Shown here: piece after piece, positions 33,909 through 46,190 of the stretch | How positions within the stretch are numbered: the first letter of the stretch is position 1 | How the letters are laid out: every line of letters starts with the position of its first letter | Source of the DNA: Posidonia oceanica | Lineage: Eukaryota; Streptophyta; Magnoliopsida; Alismatales; Posidoniaceae | Direction: 5' to 3' | NCBI GenBank assembly: GCA_037176725.1 | Contig: JAZBRS010000057.1 | Location: 88,433,501-88,497,500 of the forward strand | Length of the DNA: 64,000 nucleotides | The notes under the pieces: generated by a model | Told to the model about the DNA's origin: nothing | The model's database searches: none | The model's input: the letters and a program-made list of their open reading frames with translations, nothing else | Made by a program: the position numbers and the translations under genes

Positions 33909-35059
33909 TTTTAGACTTCGATTTTCATTTTGGCTTTCTCGCTTACTTGGATTTCGCATTGTGCTTGCCTATTGCCTGTTTCCTTGCTTTATTGCTTGCC
34001 TTATGCCTATTTATATGCCTTACTGCTTACATTGCCCTTATTTATTTTGTTTATGCATTGTACTTGCCTTTTGAGTGGTAATTGCTTCATTTTACACAAA
34101 TATGCTATGCCACTTCACTGATGTACATGCCATGCTTGTATATGCCTTTTGATGTATTGATTATCTTTATTTTCACTAATCATGTGACACGACACTAGCA
34201 CATAATATGAGCATGCCTTTTGTAATGATGTGTGTTGCTTGCTTGCCATGTTTGGGTGATTTTCTTCCCTTTTTGCATTAGGCCTAAGAACAACTAGAGA
34301 CCTGGTTGCTTTCCCTACGGTAAATTAAAAACAGCAAGTAAAAATCAAATCTAAGAGCAACTAGAGACTTAAACACACATTCATCCCCTTTGAGTTAATA
34401 AAACATGCAAGATAAAAAACTTTAATCATTTGCATGAATCATTATATAGGGCATACATCTTCTCATCCCTGAGTCCATCTATCAGTCTGAGAAGGACAGT
34501 TCCGATCTCTTGTTCAGTTGCTTTGGCATAGGACGAGTTGGTCGATCTGTCTCCCCTTGTTAGGGGTTGTGTTGGTGCTAGTAGAGGGTACAACCCATGC
34601 TTCGGCAGGATCAAGACCACTAACACGCCACCCGTTATTACTTGAGCTTCTGACCAGGGTTTAGACGGGAGCCTTTACTTTCTATCCGAGTCGGTGACCC
34701 GTACACTTGTAGGAGTCCGAAGTAGACAACGTACTAGGACACACTAGATTAGTGAGAGAGAGCATACTAGAAAGCATTCGCATGAGTGCATTCATACCAC
34801 CAATTAAACATTTACATTTTACTTCGGGGCTTAACTTTTGCTTGTTGTGTCGATTTTGCCTTGTTCTATGATCACTTGCATGTTATGAATCTCTGTTTCT
34901 TTCCCCTTCATGCATATGCCATGCCTAGGATATTAGAAACATGTTTGCTCCCCTTTGGCTTAATTTAAAAGCAACAATAAAGCTAACATTTAAATCTTAA
35001 GCAAAACTAGAGCTAAACTTGTAATTTTCCCCATTGGTTAAATAAAACGCAAGTGAAAC
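33909..35059 (+). other. Tat-3 untranslated leader, cut by Tat-4
   Basis: Non-coding leader sequence resembling those after the PBS in Tat-4 (37709-38806) and Tat-5 (57393-58536). Around 34850 it jumps back to sequence that belongs earlier in the leader, so part of it is duplicated. It ends abruptly at the Tat-4 LTR. Confidence 0.65.
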
Positions 35060-37689
35060 TGTAGACACCCCATTTTGGCAGACTTTTGTTGGAGAATTCC
35101 CGGAAGCTTGCTCAGAAGAAGGCACAGCGAATCTATTTCAAGACCCAACCCAAAACTACCCAATTCCACTTCCCAAACCTAGCCCAAACCTAGCCCAAAC
35201 CTTTTAAACTAACCCAAGCCCATTTCCAAAACCAAAGTCCACAACCCTTCTTTCACAAACCCATAATCCGTTTTAAAAACTTCAAATCCAGCCCCACTTT
35301 ACAACTTACATTTAAACCTAACACACAAGCCTAGCCGACCCAGTCCACTAGATCTCACCTTCAGTCGCCTGGCTCAGCGGCGACTAGGCTCTGTCGCTGC
35401 ATTCAGTGGCGACTGAGTTTGTCGCCATCGTGAGGGGTGATTCAACTGTAAGGAATAGAGCTTCAACTCTCCCGTCACGCGGCTGTTTGGACTTTTTCGG
35501 CCATGACTTGCGCACCCATACCGGCTGCGACTTTCGCGTCCCTGACACTCCACGACCTCGCCCAGGATCTCATGACCCCATATCAGCTGCGACTTTCGCG
35601 TCCCTGCCACTGTCCTTCGTGCCAGAGTCTTGACTGAACAAAATCGGCGAACCCAACACCTTCTCACTTGACCAAACACACTTGCCCGAGCTTTCAAAGA
35701 GAAATTGAGAGCCTCCAGAGCATTCCTGACCTCCCCTTGAGCTTCCTAGAGTGATCCCGAGCCTCTCCGCGCCGCGCCGTTGCCTTCTTCTTCCTCTCCG
35801 GCGAGTTACTCCGACTTCTGTCCGCCAACTCCGGCGAAGCCACAAAGGTAACACACCTAACCACATTACTAGTTTAAGGGTCCGGAAAGCTTCCTGGACC
35901 TCTGCTCTTTATTCCTAAATAGTTAGTTTGTCTCCTTGCACTCTCGGCCGTGCCAACGGCCGAGGTGGCGCGGCAACGCCGGCGAGGTGTCGGTGGAGTT
36001 GGGAAAGAGGCACAAGCCTCTCTCCTCGACCCACGAGCACTCCCTCGCATTCCCCTCAGTCCCTCGACACTCAGCCAGCTCCTTGAGCCTTCGGCCGCCT
36101 TTGTGGCCGGTGCTCGACGGACAACGGCGGCGCAAAGAGGCGAAGGTGGGTGGAGTGCCATAGGCCACTATTTTCCACATCGAAGGTGTGGTTGGGTTCG
36201 TGGGAACGCCGTCGTGCTTCCCCGACCCTCATTGGTATTTTAAGCTTCGCCCAAGCGGCAAATTCCGACGTTGAAGTCCGATGAACGGACTGGTAGGTCA
36301 GGTGCCAGCGTGAGCGGCGACTGGCCTGCAACCCGACCTGCCTATCGGCCCGACTTTGAGGTGTTGCTCCGACTGCCTCAAGGTCCCGTCTTGCTTGCTT
36401 GTTACATATTTGCAATCTTGGATAAATGATCTGCATGCCTGTATGATTGGTTTTCCATTTCGTTTGCTCATGAGTTCTTGATCTAGCCGTGAGCTTGGTT
36501 GTTTGGGCTACTCGAGTTGCAGGCCTATTGCCAGTCCAACCGGCGACTCAGCTGCAACTCGAGCCAACCCTCTGGCCAACTTCAGGCCATTATTTCTCGC
36601 AACTCACATATCCGTTTCATTGTTTGAATGCATGCTTTTGTTCCATGTTGATCCAGCTTTAGCTCCATGTGATTTATTTCAATTTCTATTGTGATTATCT
36701 TGCTCACTCTTGGCGATGAATGCCTCTGCTTGGGAGGACTGTTAATGGCGGAGTCGCCTGATGTAGCGGCGACCAGCGAGTGGCGCCCAGGTTGGCTGCT
36801 GCTGTCAGCGGCGACCCACTTCGCAGTCCAAGCAGCAGGCGAGCCGCTGAATTTCCGCCTAGTCGCTTTGTTTTCTCGACTCGTTTTTGCTATGATCTTA
36901 ATGTTGTGCATGTTGTCTGTAGTTCCTTGGCTTTAGTTTTTAATTTCGTATCACATTTGTATCTCCTTTCGTGGCCATGATCGCTGCTGTGTGGGGAGCT
37001 GGGTCTGTGCCTCAGTCACCAGTCCTACCGGTGACAGGCACAGGCGCCAGTCAGACAGGCGACCCATGCCCTGATCTAAACAGTGTGCTTAGCTGCCTTT
37101 TCCATTGCCTTTCGCTTGCTTCCTTCGATGCTTCTGATTTCAATTTCGCTCTCTCATCGTTTATTGTCTCTTTACAATGTCTTGATTTTGCTTAACTGCT
37201 TTTAAACAAGATTTGCTAAGCTTTGCATGGTTTATAATTGCATCTTGTATACCGCCTTAGGGCGAATATAAATCGGCATTCATTTGCCAACATTTTGCTA
37301 CACAATTGCGGATCAGTTAAGAAAGACTGATTCCTTGGGCGTGTTGGGGGTGCCTAACACCTTCTCCACACGTAACAGGAGTCTTTACCCTTTCTCTGGA
37401 CCGCATTGATTTTGTGTCATCCATTTGCATTAGATTTCGCATGCTTTCGAAACGCATACGTTTTCTTTGCATGTTCTTTATACGGTTTTCCTAGTTTTTC
37501 CGTTTTAATAAATTAGGTGGCGACTCCCTTTCTTTTATTTTATTTTCCTTTTGCATTCGCCTCTGTTTTCCGGTGTTTTCGAGTCGAAAGTCCCTCCTCG
37601 GATCCAACCGCTAATAGCAACCTAATTTCGGTCGGTGCACACAAACTTTGGTAGTGTGCATGGACGTGTCGATTTTCTAGGTTACTATA
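35060..37689 (+). repeat. Tat-4 5' LTR
   Basis: It starts TGTAGACACCCCATTTTGG and ends GGTTACTATA one base before the PBS; the usual CA end has become TA. It carries eleven GGCGAC/GTCGCC hexamers, the conserved block (37321-37402) and TGGCGACTCC at 37518. Confidence 0.85.
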
Positions 37690-37690
37690 G

Positions 37691-37708
37691 TGGCGACTCC
37701 ACTGGGGA
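37691..37708 (+). promoter_or_regulatory. Primer-binding site of Tat-4
   Basis: TGGCGACTCCACTGGGGA lies one base after the LTR end. Confidence 0.85.
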
Positions 37709-38806
37709 AACCCGACTCCGGCTTTTGTTTCCACTCTTCCGCTTTCTATGAGGCTTACTTCTTTACTTAGCTTAGCACTTAGCTTAGCAATTGTTGCCTT
37801 GTTTATTTGCTTATCGCAGCATCCTTTATTGCTTATCTTAGCATTTAACTATCTTATCTGCTTATCTATTGCTTTAATTCATGCACTTTCCTTATTCTAG
37901 CATTCGATTGCCATGCTTACATGATTATTGCTTTAATCCATGTCTTTTGTCTGATGCTTGGGTTATTTCACACAAGTATGCCATGTCACTACACTAATGC
38001 ACATGCCATGCTTGTATATGCCTTTTGATGTGCTGGTTGTCTTTCATTTTCACTGATCATGTCCACAACACTAGCACATACCATGAGTATGCTTTTTGCA
38101 ATGATGTATGATGTTTGCTTGCCATGCTTGTGTGATTTTCTTCCCCTTTTGCATTAAGCCTAAGGACAATTAGAGACTGATTGCTTCCCCCATGACTAAC
38201 TAAAAATGGCAAGTAAAATCAATTCTAGGTACAACTAGAGGCCTCAACACACCTGCATCCCCTTTAGTTAATAAAATATGCAAGATAAAAAACTTTAATC
38301 ATATTGGTATGAAGCATCATATAGGGCATGCATTTTCTCATCTGAGTCCACCTACCAGTCTAAGAAGGATAGTCCCGGCCTCTTGTTCCACTACTTTGGC
38401 GTGGCCCAAGTCAGCCGGTCTGTCTCCCCTTGTTAGGGGGCGTGTCGGTGCTAGTGGAGGGTACCACCCATGCTTTGGCAGGGTTGAGACCACCAACGCA
38501 CCACCCTGTTATTGCCTGAGCTCTGGCTAGGATTTAGACGAGGACCTCATTCATACCACAATTAAACACATTTGCATTTTACTTTCAGGGTCTAACCCCT
38601 GTTTTTGTTTGTGTTGTGTCGAACAGAGGTCAGTGAGTGAGTTCCCTAGCTGGAGCTCGAGTTCTTTCCCTTACTGACACCCCTGTTGCGACACTTGCTC
38701 TCGACCATCCTCTCCCGAGTTATCCGCTTTCGCGACGATAGCTCCTCCTAGGATTCGTCCTCTTACTTGTCGTCGCAGTCCTATTCTCACTCGCTCTCGG
38801 TCAGCG
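37709..38806 (+). other. Tat-4 untranslated leader
   Basis: About 1.1 kb between PBS and gag ATG without coding sequence. It is homologous to the leaders at 33909 and 57393-58536. Confidence 0.7.
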
Positions 38807-41667
38807 ATGGCCCAGTTTGCTGGTGAGTCCCAGTTTCCTGTTGCCTCAGAGGGGATTTCCGCTTCAGTCCCTCCGACTCTCGCTTCCACTCCCTCTGTGT
38901 CCCTTGTGACACCAGGGTTTCACCCTCTGGTGTCTAGGGCACCCCTGTATGCTGCAGGGCAATGGCAGACCTACACTCCTCCGGATCCGGTCACCTAGTC
39001 TATCTTGATGACCGCCACTCGCGCTCTAGAGCCGCTTCTGACCCCTCTATCCTAGGGCTACATCCCTCTCGACGCCCCTTCTGCTGCGGTGACCTTTCCT
39101 GTAGGACCCCTATCTCCTCGATAGTCTGTGTCCTTACCTTTTGCCTCTGGTCCCCACAGACGCTGCACCTCAGCATTCCCACTGACGGGACGCCTGACGT
39201 GCAGTATCAGCACCTGATGGAGCTTGTTCAGAGACTGCAGGGCATGGTTCTATCAGTTCGTCCCTCTTTCATTCCCGTTGCTCCTGAGGTTCCCTTGCAG
39301 CCTCCTCCTGCATATCATGCGTTCCCCTCTGCACTCCCACATAAATCATCACCCCAGCTACTCACTGCTCCGGCGATAGGGGCACGGTTTCCGCCTCCTG
39401 CATTGCCACTCACTGCACAGCATGCACCTCCGTCACTTGGTGGCCAGTTCTTCGGGCTGGTTGGAGCACAGTACCCCACAGGTCCGCTGCCCAGCACCGC
39501 GCCAGCATAGCCACTATTGCTCCAGCACTCTGCACCACCCTCTACACAGCATTCCAGCTATCCTTACCCCCTGCATCAGGTTCAGACCCCCGCATGTATC
39601 CCCTCATACACAGTACCCACGCACGAATACGCCGGCCATCACGTCGCATCACTAGGCGACGCGATGGTGGAACCGGAGGAGCACCTCGATGCGACCCAGA
39701 CAGCGTATGTGGTCTCTGCCCTTGCTGCCCCATCACCTCCGGTAGCCAATCCAGATCCCATCAATAGTAGGGTGGACGTTCTAGAGAAGGCACTACGTCT
39801 AGTGCAGGGTACTGACCACCGCTCCTATCAATTCTGGGACCTCTACTACTTTCCAGAGGCGGTGCTCCCATCGAAATTCCATATCCTAGATTTTGACAAA
39901 TACAATGGTAGGGACTGTCCCATTGTCCATCTGAAGGCGTACTGCGGTGATCTAGCACAGCTCTAGGCTGACGAGAGGTTGCTGATCCACCTGTTCCAGA
40001 AAAGTCTGACCGGCCCGGCCCTCAAGTGGTTCACCTCACTTGACATGACCGCCATCAAGACTTGGAACGACCTTAGCCAGGCATTTCTGGAACAATACTC
40101 CTTCAATCTTGATCTGGTGCCAAAGCGCGCAGACCTAGTCGCAATCAAACAAAATCCTAGCGAGCTGTTTGGGGAGTACGTCGGCCGTTGGCGTGCCCTT
40201 GCCTCATAGGTTCGAGATAGACCCTCTGACAAGGAGTCTATCGATATCCTCATCAAAGGTGCGCAGCCATCTACTGGGGCTCTGCTTAGCATCCAACTTG
40301 TCACAACCTTTGTAGCACTGATCCGGGCTGGCGCCCGCGTAGAGAGTTCGCTGTAGAGTGGCAACTTCTCCGTGCTCTCTGTGTTCACCAAGCAGGCCGC
40401 CGCCAGCAACAACAGCGCCAGTAGCTGCAGCACCATCAACAACAACAACGGTAGCAACAGCAGCCGTCCTAGGAAGAAAGATTCTCCGAAGACTGCTGTT
40501 GCATACGTCGACTTCCCTGCTGTGCCTGTTCATCTGGCATCTCGGCCTGCCCCAAATCAGGTAGTGTACACTCCAGCACCTTCGGCACACCACACACCAC
40601 AGATCACCACCACCGCTCGACCGGTCTATTCTGCCGCATCGGTCCAGCAAGGACAATACCAAAGGTAGAGACGGCCTCTCTTAAATCGGTGGAAGTTCGC
40701 CCCATTGGCGGAACTGCTGAGTGCCGTCCTCCCCAAGGTTGCGTTGCTCCTGAGTTTCCTGGAGATTCGCCTACTGCCAAACCCACTCCCGCATTGGCAC
40801 AAAGTGAATCTCTTCTGCGACTTCCATCGAAACACCGGGCACTTGACGGATAGTTGCTTCACCCTGCGGAATGCCATTCAGGACCTAATCGAATCGGGAA
40901 CGATTGTGATTGACACGTACGAGGCATCCACTTCTGCACCTCCCCCTGCATCTGCCCCTGCATTAGCATCAGCATCTCCTCATTCCAGCATCGTCCGCCA
41001 ACCTCTGTTGGAGCACTCTTATCCGGGAGGTGTGGGAACCTCGGGAGTGCACTCTCTCTTCCCCTTCGGGTCTGTCACGTCTGTGGTAGACCCCTCTGAG
41101 CTCATCCATGACATCTCTGAGCCCTTTCCCTTCTCTCTTTACCGTGCAGCTGTTGGCGGCTCCGAGTTGCGAGTTCATATGATCCGACTGCGCGCTAGGC
41201 CGGAGCGCTCTTCCGCGCCGCCCACCATGCATCCTCAGGTTCAAGCTCCTGTACACCTTTTAGGTCGGCCTCAGCCAGGATCCCTTGTCCACCTTTTAGG
41301 TAGACCTCAACTAGGATCCCCTATCCACCTCCCAGCTAGACCTCAGCCAGCACCAGCTTTGCCTTCCCAGTAGCCTTATCCATCCCCCCAGCATCCAACA
41401 AATACCCCTGCAGCCTTTCTTGTGCTTGCAGCATATGCTCCCGTGGTTATCAACCTAACCAGGGACACGCATCGCGTGTCCTACAGCTACGCCACAGAAA
41501 TGTGTGCGGAAGTCACGCGATCGGGGAGGGTCTACAAGCCTACAGCACCGGTGGTTAGGCCTAGCCGTCCAGAACTCGTTGTACCTCCACCATCAGGCCA
41601 ATCCCCTGTACCCCCCACATCAGAGCCTGCTACCAAAACCACTCCTCCTACCACCAAAAAGAGCTAA
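38807..41667 (+). pseudogene. Tat-4 gag
   Basis: Structural polyprotein starting at ATG 38807 (MAQFAGESQFPVAS); the same start is seen in Tat-5 at 57392. A proline-rich N-terminus is followed by the gag core (about 39770-40340, SYQFWDLYYFPEA, LKWFTSLDMTAIKTWNDL), an Asn/Ser-rich linker, and a CX2HX4HX4C knuckle-like block (40816-40857, CDFHRNTGHLTDSC). One frameshift lies near 39150. From there the frame is unbroken except by stops (TAG at 39508, 39964, 40207, 40354, 40666 and 41372; TAA at 41665). Three of these stops have CAG or CAA in Tat-1, and one has CAA in Tat-5. Confidence 0.9.
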
Positions 41668-42603
41668 CCCAAGGCTGACATCACCTCCCAGCTCAAGAAG
41701 GTTAGGGCAAACATTTCCATTTGGAACTTCATACACACATCTTCTGAACACCGCGAGGCTTTTCTCCGCGTGTTCCAAACCGCCAACGTGTCCCAAACTA
41801 TTGAGCCTGCAGCCCTGAAGAGCATGGTAGGAATGATCGTGGAGCCCCAGGTCGTCTCTTTTACGAGTGTTGAGCTGTCTCCAGTGGGGATTAATTACAA
41901 CCAACCCTTATTTGTCACGGTACAATTCAAAAACTTCCGCATTCCCCTTTTGCTGGTTGATAATGAGTCAGGCCTTAACGTCTGTCCCTTGCGTACTGCA
42001 ACAAAGTTCGGATTCAAAGCCGAGGATATCACCTCAGCTATAAAGGGAATGACAGCTTTTAATAACACTCACCATGACTCTTTAGGGATTCTGATTATTC
42101 CTCTCACCATTGTCCCGGTCGTATTCGATGTGGAATTCTACATCGCCGACTTGGAGTCTAATTTCAATCTTCTACTTGGGCGCCCTTGGCTGCAAAAGCA
42201 TTAGGTCATCCCCTTGACTTTCCATCGCATGATCAAGTTCGACCGGGGCGACAATGTCATCGTTGTTTTGGTGGAAAACTTTGAGAAGGAGCGGATCGAG
42301 GCAGTCTCTTCCGTCTCTTCACAGACTGTCTCCTTTGACCCTGAGCTTTCAAATGCTTTATATCGCGTTAATCAGTCTAAGCCAGTTAACTTTATTCCAG
42401 ATCTTGAACGTGTCAACTCGTTCGCTGTTCACAGCAACCCTTTTCGGATGGTCGAAAACGTCTGTCACAGGTGGGGTTACGTCAAGGGAACGCTGCTTGG
42501 GCGATATTGCCAGGGAATCGCTAAGCTGATCGTGGCAGAGGAGCGAAGAGATTCCGAGGGTCTTGGATACGACCCGCAGTCTAGTGAAGATAGACACCCG
42601 TAG
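41668..42603 (+). pseudogene. Tat-4 aspartic protease
   Basis: Retropepsin-type protease in the same frame as gag. The flap and core region reads FKNFRIPLLLVDNESGLNV, with the catalytic Asp at 41959 and a downstream LLLGRPWL. Tat/Ogre elements normally have DNGS where this copy has DNES, consistent with a G-to-A change in the active-site loop. TAG stops occur at 42202 and 42601. Confidence 0.85.
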
Positions 42604-44100
42604 CCAAAGAATCGGAGAATTATCATCCCTCGGGACCTCACTAACTTCACCAATGCAGGTACCCTAGGTTCAAGCAGTGGTCAAGGCACAGCGCAACGAG
42701 AGCCGTGCCAGAGCTCTCCGTTGCCAATGGAAGCGTAGGTCTGCATTGAGGACTACTACTCAGATGAGGAGTAATCTGGCACAGTAAGGGCAGCTCGGAC
42801 CAGCAGTGAGGTCCAGCTCAGTGCGGCAACATCTCGGTCGGTTTGTCTGGCCCTTCCCTCCACTAATACAGTAGCAGATTTAGCAGGTCCTTTGGCAGGA
42901 TTGACAGTCTCTCACCTTTCTACAGTCTCATCAGCATCACCGACACCAGCAGCAGCAACTCCGGAGTCAGGAGCACCTCCTCAGGCATAGTCAACCAGTC
43001 CGCTCGCGGTCGCAGTCGCATCAGCATAGCTGTCACCCTCTCTGGCGGATCAGTCAGTCAGTTCAACCAGCAGCGCGACTCAGCCCACTTCAGCAGCCGC
43101 ATCACCAGCGGCGCAGGTGGCTCCGTCAGTCACACATCCTCCTGCCTCAGGACATCAAGCCTCGTGGCAGGCCCCCATTGCATCTCTAGCCGTGCAACCA
43201 CCATCACCACCAGATGCAGGCGTATTGTCAACCGGGACAACGGCCTAGTCTCCGATCCTCCAAAGGAGCACTTCTGCCTCCCCTCCAGCTGCAATAGTGA
43301 CTTTGGCAGCACACCCATCAGCGGCACCACTGACCAATCTGCTTGGATCCCTGATCACCACGGCACCACAGTCAGTCGTGGCCGCAGGCCAGCTAGACGG
43401 TCAGGCAGTGCAGTCAACAGCAAAGCAAGTACCTAGGGCAGTGGTACATCTAGCGGTCGGGCTAGAACCAGAGGCCACTGGCGCCTACTACGTCGACTCA
43501 CCCTCGGATGAGGAGGCAGGAGTGGCAGTAGAGGCCCAGGTTGACTCGTTGAAGTGGGACTTAGAGCTACTGTTCCAAGAACAGCTCGTGTCGCTGGCAG
43601 AGGACCTTGCAGAGTATCAGGCGGTGAAAAAAGGGAATGCTGTGGCTACGGATACCTCCCCGCAGAAGGACCATGCCTCTATCATCGTCATAGAAGAAGA
43701 TTCAGTAGTAGCAGCCCCCACTAGATCAGATGAACTAATCACTCTACAGCCACAAGGCGGGTCTAGGTGGTTGGTGCAGCACATGCCCCACTCAGGCAGT
43801 GCAGCATGCGGCATTACCCTGATCAACCGCCAGTCTGGTATACCATCCGCAAGCACAACAGAAAACGCGGAGAAGGAAGCATCAGCAGTACAAACAGTAA
43901 CATAGTCAGTGGTAGAGTCAGTAGCAGAGCCAGTAGTAGCAGAGCCAGTAATAGCAGAGCAGGTAGAGGAAGTTGCCAGAGTGGAAGTCGTCCACTGAGG
44001 ATATAGAAACACTCGAGTGAGCGTGACCATCTTGAAACGTCATTAGGGCCAAGAAGCGGAACATATACACTCATTCGATATAACAGACCCCACCTTTGAG
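42604..44100 (+). pseudogene. Tat-4 protease-RT linker, Ala/Ser/Pro-rich
   Basis: About 500 codons continue in the protease frame without frameshift, rich in Ala, Ser, Pro and Thr (42790-43430), then acidic (43440-43720, DSPSDEEAG). Stops: TAG 42736, TAA 42772, TAG 42988, 43027, 43246 and 43903, TGA 43996, TAG 44044. In Ogre elements an intron lies around this point; here the frame runs through, so this copy appears not to need splicing. The function of the linker is unknown. Confidence 0.65.
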
Positions 44101-45236
44101 AAAAAGATACTCTTGAAACTCATTACATATGGAGAGGAAGATGATACAGGCGAAAATGAGAATGATGAACCATCACCTGAGTTCTAGCCCTACGACGACG
44201 ATTCAGAAGGCCCCAACCTCCATGTCGAAGAGGAGACAGAGGTTGTCAACATCGGTACAGCCAGAGAAGCCAGAGAGGTCCGTATCAGCGCCCAACTGTC
44301 GCCCCAAGCCAGAGCAGAGTTCATTGCATTCCTGAAAGAGTATGCAGATGTCTTCGCCTGGAGCTATGAAGACATGGTCGGTCTCGACGTCGAAATAGTA
44401 GTGCACAATCTGCCATTTAATCCATATGCCAAGTCAGTAAAGCAGAAGCTAAGAAGATGGCGACCGCAGTGGCTGCTCATGATCAAAGAGGAGATTATGA
44501 AGCAGCACAATGTTAATTTTCTGAAGGTCGTCCTTTACCGGAATGGCCTACAAATGTTGTGCCAATGCACAAGAAAGATGGCCGAGTCTGCATGTGTATC
44601 GACTATAGGGACCTGAACAAGGCGAGTCCCAAGGACGATTTCTCATTGCCGCACATTGACGTCCTAGTCGACAACACTGCAGGCCACAAGATGCTCTCCT
44701 TTATGGACGACTTCTCTGACTATAACCAAATCAAAATGACAGAAAAAGACATGGAGAAGACATCATTCATCACCCCCTGGGGAGTCTTCTGCTATCAAGT
44801 TATGCCGTTTGGGCTCAAGAACGCTGGCGCCACTTATCAGAGGGCAATGACAACACTATTTCATGACCTCATACACGAAGAAGTTGAGGTTCACGTGGAT
44901 GACATGATCATCAAGTCCAAAGAGTCCGAGGATCATCTCACTTGTCTGAAGAAGTTCTTTGATCGCTTGAGGAAGTACAGACTGCGGCTTAACCCCAACA
45001 AATGCGTATTCGTGGTGTTATCTGGAAAACTTCTTAGATATATTGTCAGCCAGAGGGGGATTGAGGTGGACCCGGGTAAGGCAAAAGCCATTGTGGAGAT
45101 ACCAACCCCCAGGACTGTAAATGAAGTCCGAGGCCTGCTAGGGCGATTGCAGTATATCAGTCGGTTCATTGCGCAGCTTACGCCCATCTGTGAACCAATA
45201 TTCAAGCTCCTAAAGAAGAATGCACAGATCAACTAG
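44101..45236 (+). pseudogene. Tat-4 reverse transcriptase
   Basis: Ty3/gypsy RT. The N-terminal part (EYADVFAWSYEDMVGL, about 44335-44380) is followed by a one-base loss near 44540, which shifts the frame. The palm then has VCMCIDYRDLNKASPKDDF, MDDFSDYNQIKM (usually MDGFSGYNQ), VMPFGLKNAGATYQR and the active-site motif VHVDDMI at about 44889-44909. The usual Tyr of YVDD is His here. The two catalytic Asp residues remain. TAG at 44185 and 45234 break it. Confidence 0.9.
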
Positions 45237-46190
45237 AGCGAGGAGTGTGAGGCTGCATTTGACAAAATCAAGTAGCTACTCATCAAGCCTCCTATTTTGG
45301 TTCCTCCCACGCCAGGGAGAATTCTACTTCTCTACCTTTCTATCACGCAGCATTTCATGGACGCCATCTTGGGCCAACATAATGAATCAGGTAGAAAGGA
45401 GCGCGCCATCTATTACCTGAGTAAGAAATCCAATGATTGCGAAGCCAGTGATAGCACAATAGAGAAGACCTGCTTATCTCTTGTCTGGGCCGCACAGAAA
45501 CTAAGGCACTATATGATGGTGTACCAAGTTCAGCTCTTATGCCGGCATAACTCCATCAAGTTCCTCTTCTAGAAGTCGGCCATGGTGGGCAGATACGTTA
45601 AGTGGCAGGTGCTGTTGTCTCTGTACGACATCACCTTCGTCACGCAGAAATTCATGAAGGGTTAAGGTATGGCAAATCATCTTGTTGACTTTCCCCTGCC
45701 TGAGTACCAGCCTCTCTAGACACAGTTTCCGGACGAGGAGAAGGACCCTGAGGACCAAGAACAGTGGCAGCTGTATTTTGATAGCGCTGTCAACAAGAAG
45801 GGCCGAGGCATAGGCGCAGTGCTAACGACGCCGCAGGGACAGATGATTCCCTTTGTGAGAAAGCTGACTTTCAAATGCACCAACAATGAAGGAGAGTATG
45901 AAGCATGCATCCTGGGATTGAAGATCGCCCTCAAGCATAAGGCGCAGAAACTGCATGTGCACGGCGATGCCATGCTAGTGATCTCTCAAGTGAATGGCGA
46001 CTGGAGAACAAAAGATCCAAAGCTTGTGCCATATCACGAACACCTGCTAAAGTTGATAGAAGAATTTGAATGCATCCGCTTCACGTACATGAATAGAGCA
46101 AAGAACGCATATGCAGATGCATTGGCAACCCTGGCGTCCTGGCTCAGTATACCTGAAGACCATGCAGTGGTGTATCAGTTACCCGCATAA
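45237..46190 (+). pseudogene. Tat-4 RNase H and second (archaeal-like) RNase H
   Basis: The RT-linked RNase H (about 45290-45660; RKERAIYYLSKK, STIEKTCLSLVWAAQKLRHY) is followed by a second RNase H (45760-46140). The latter shows all four acidic positions: LYFDSA, NNEGEYEAC, HGDAMLVI and YADALATLAS. A second domain of this type is a hallmark of the Tat clade. Stops: TAG 45273, 45570 and 45717; TAA 45663 and 46188. Confidence 0.85.

Noticed and set aside
35374..36436. Arg/Ser-rich frames on both strands of the Tat-4 LTR
   Set aside because: Located in GC-rich LTR sequence, mutually overlapping, not conserved in the Tat-1 LTR.
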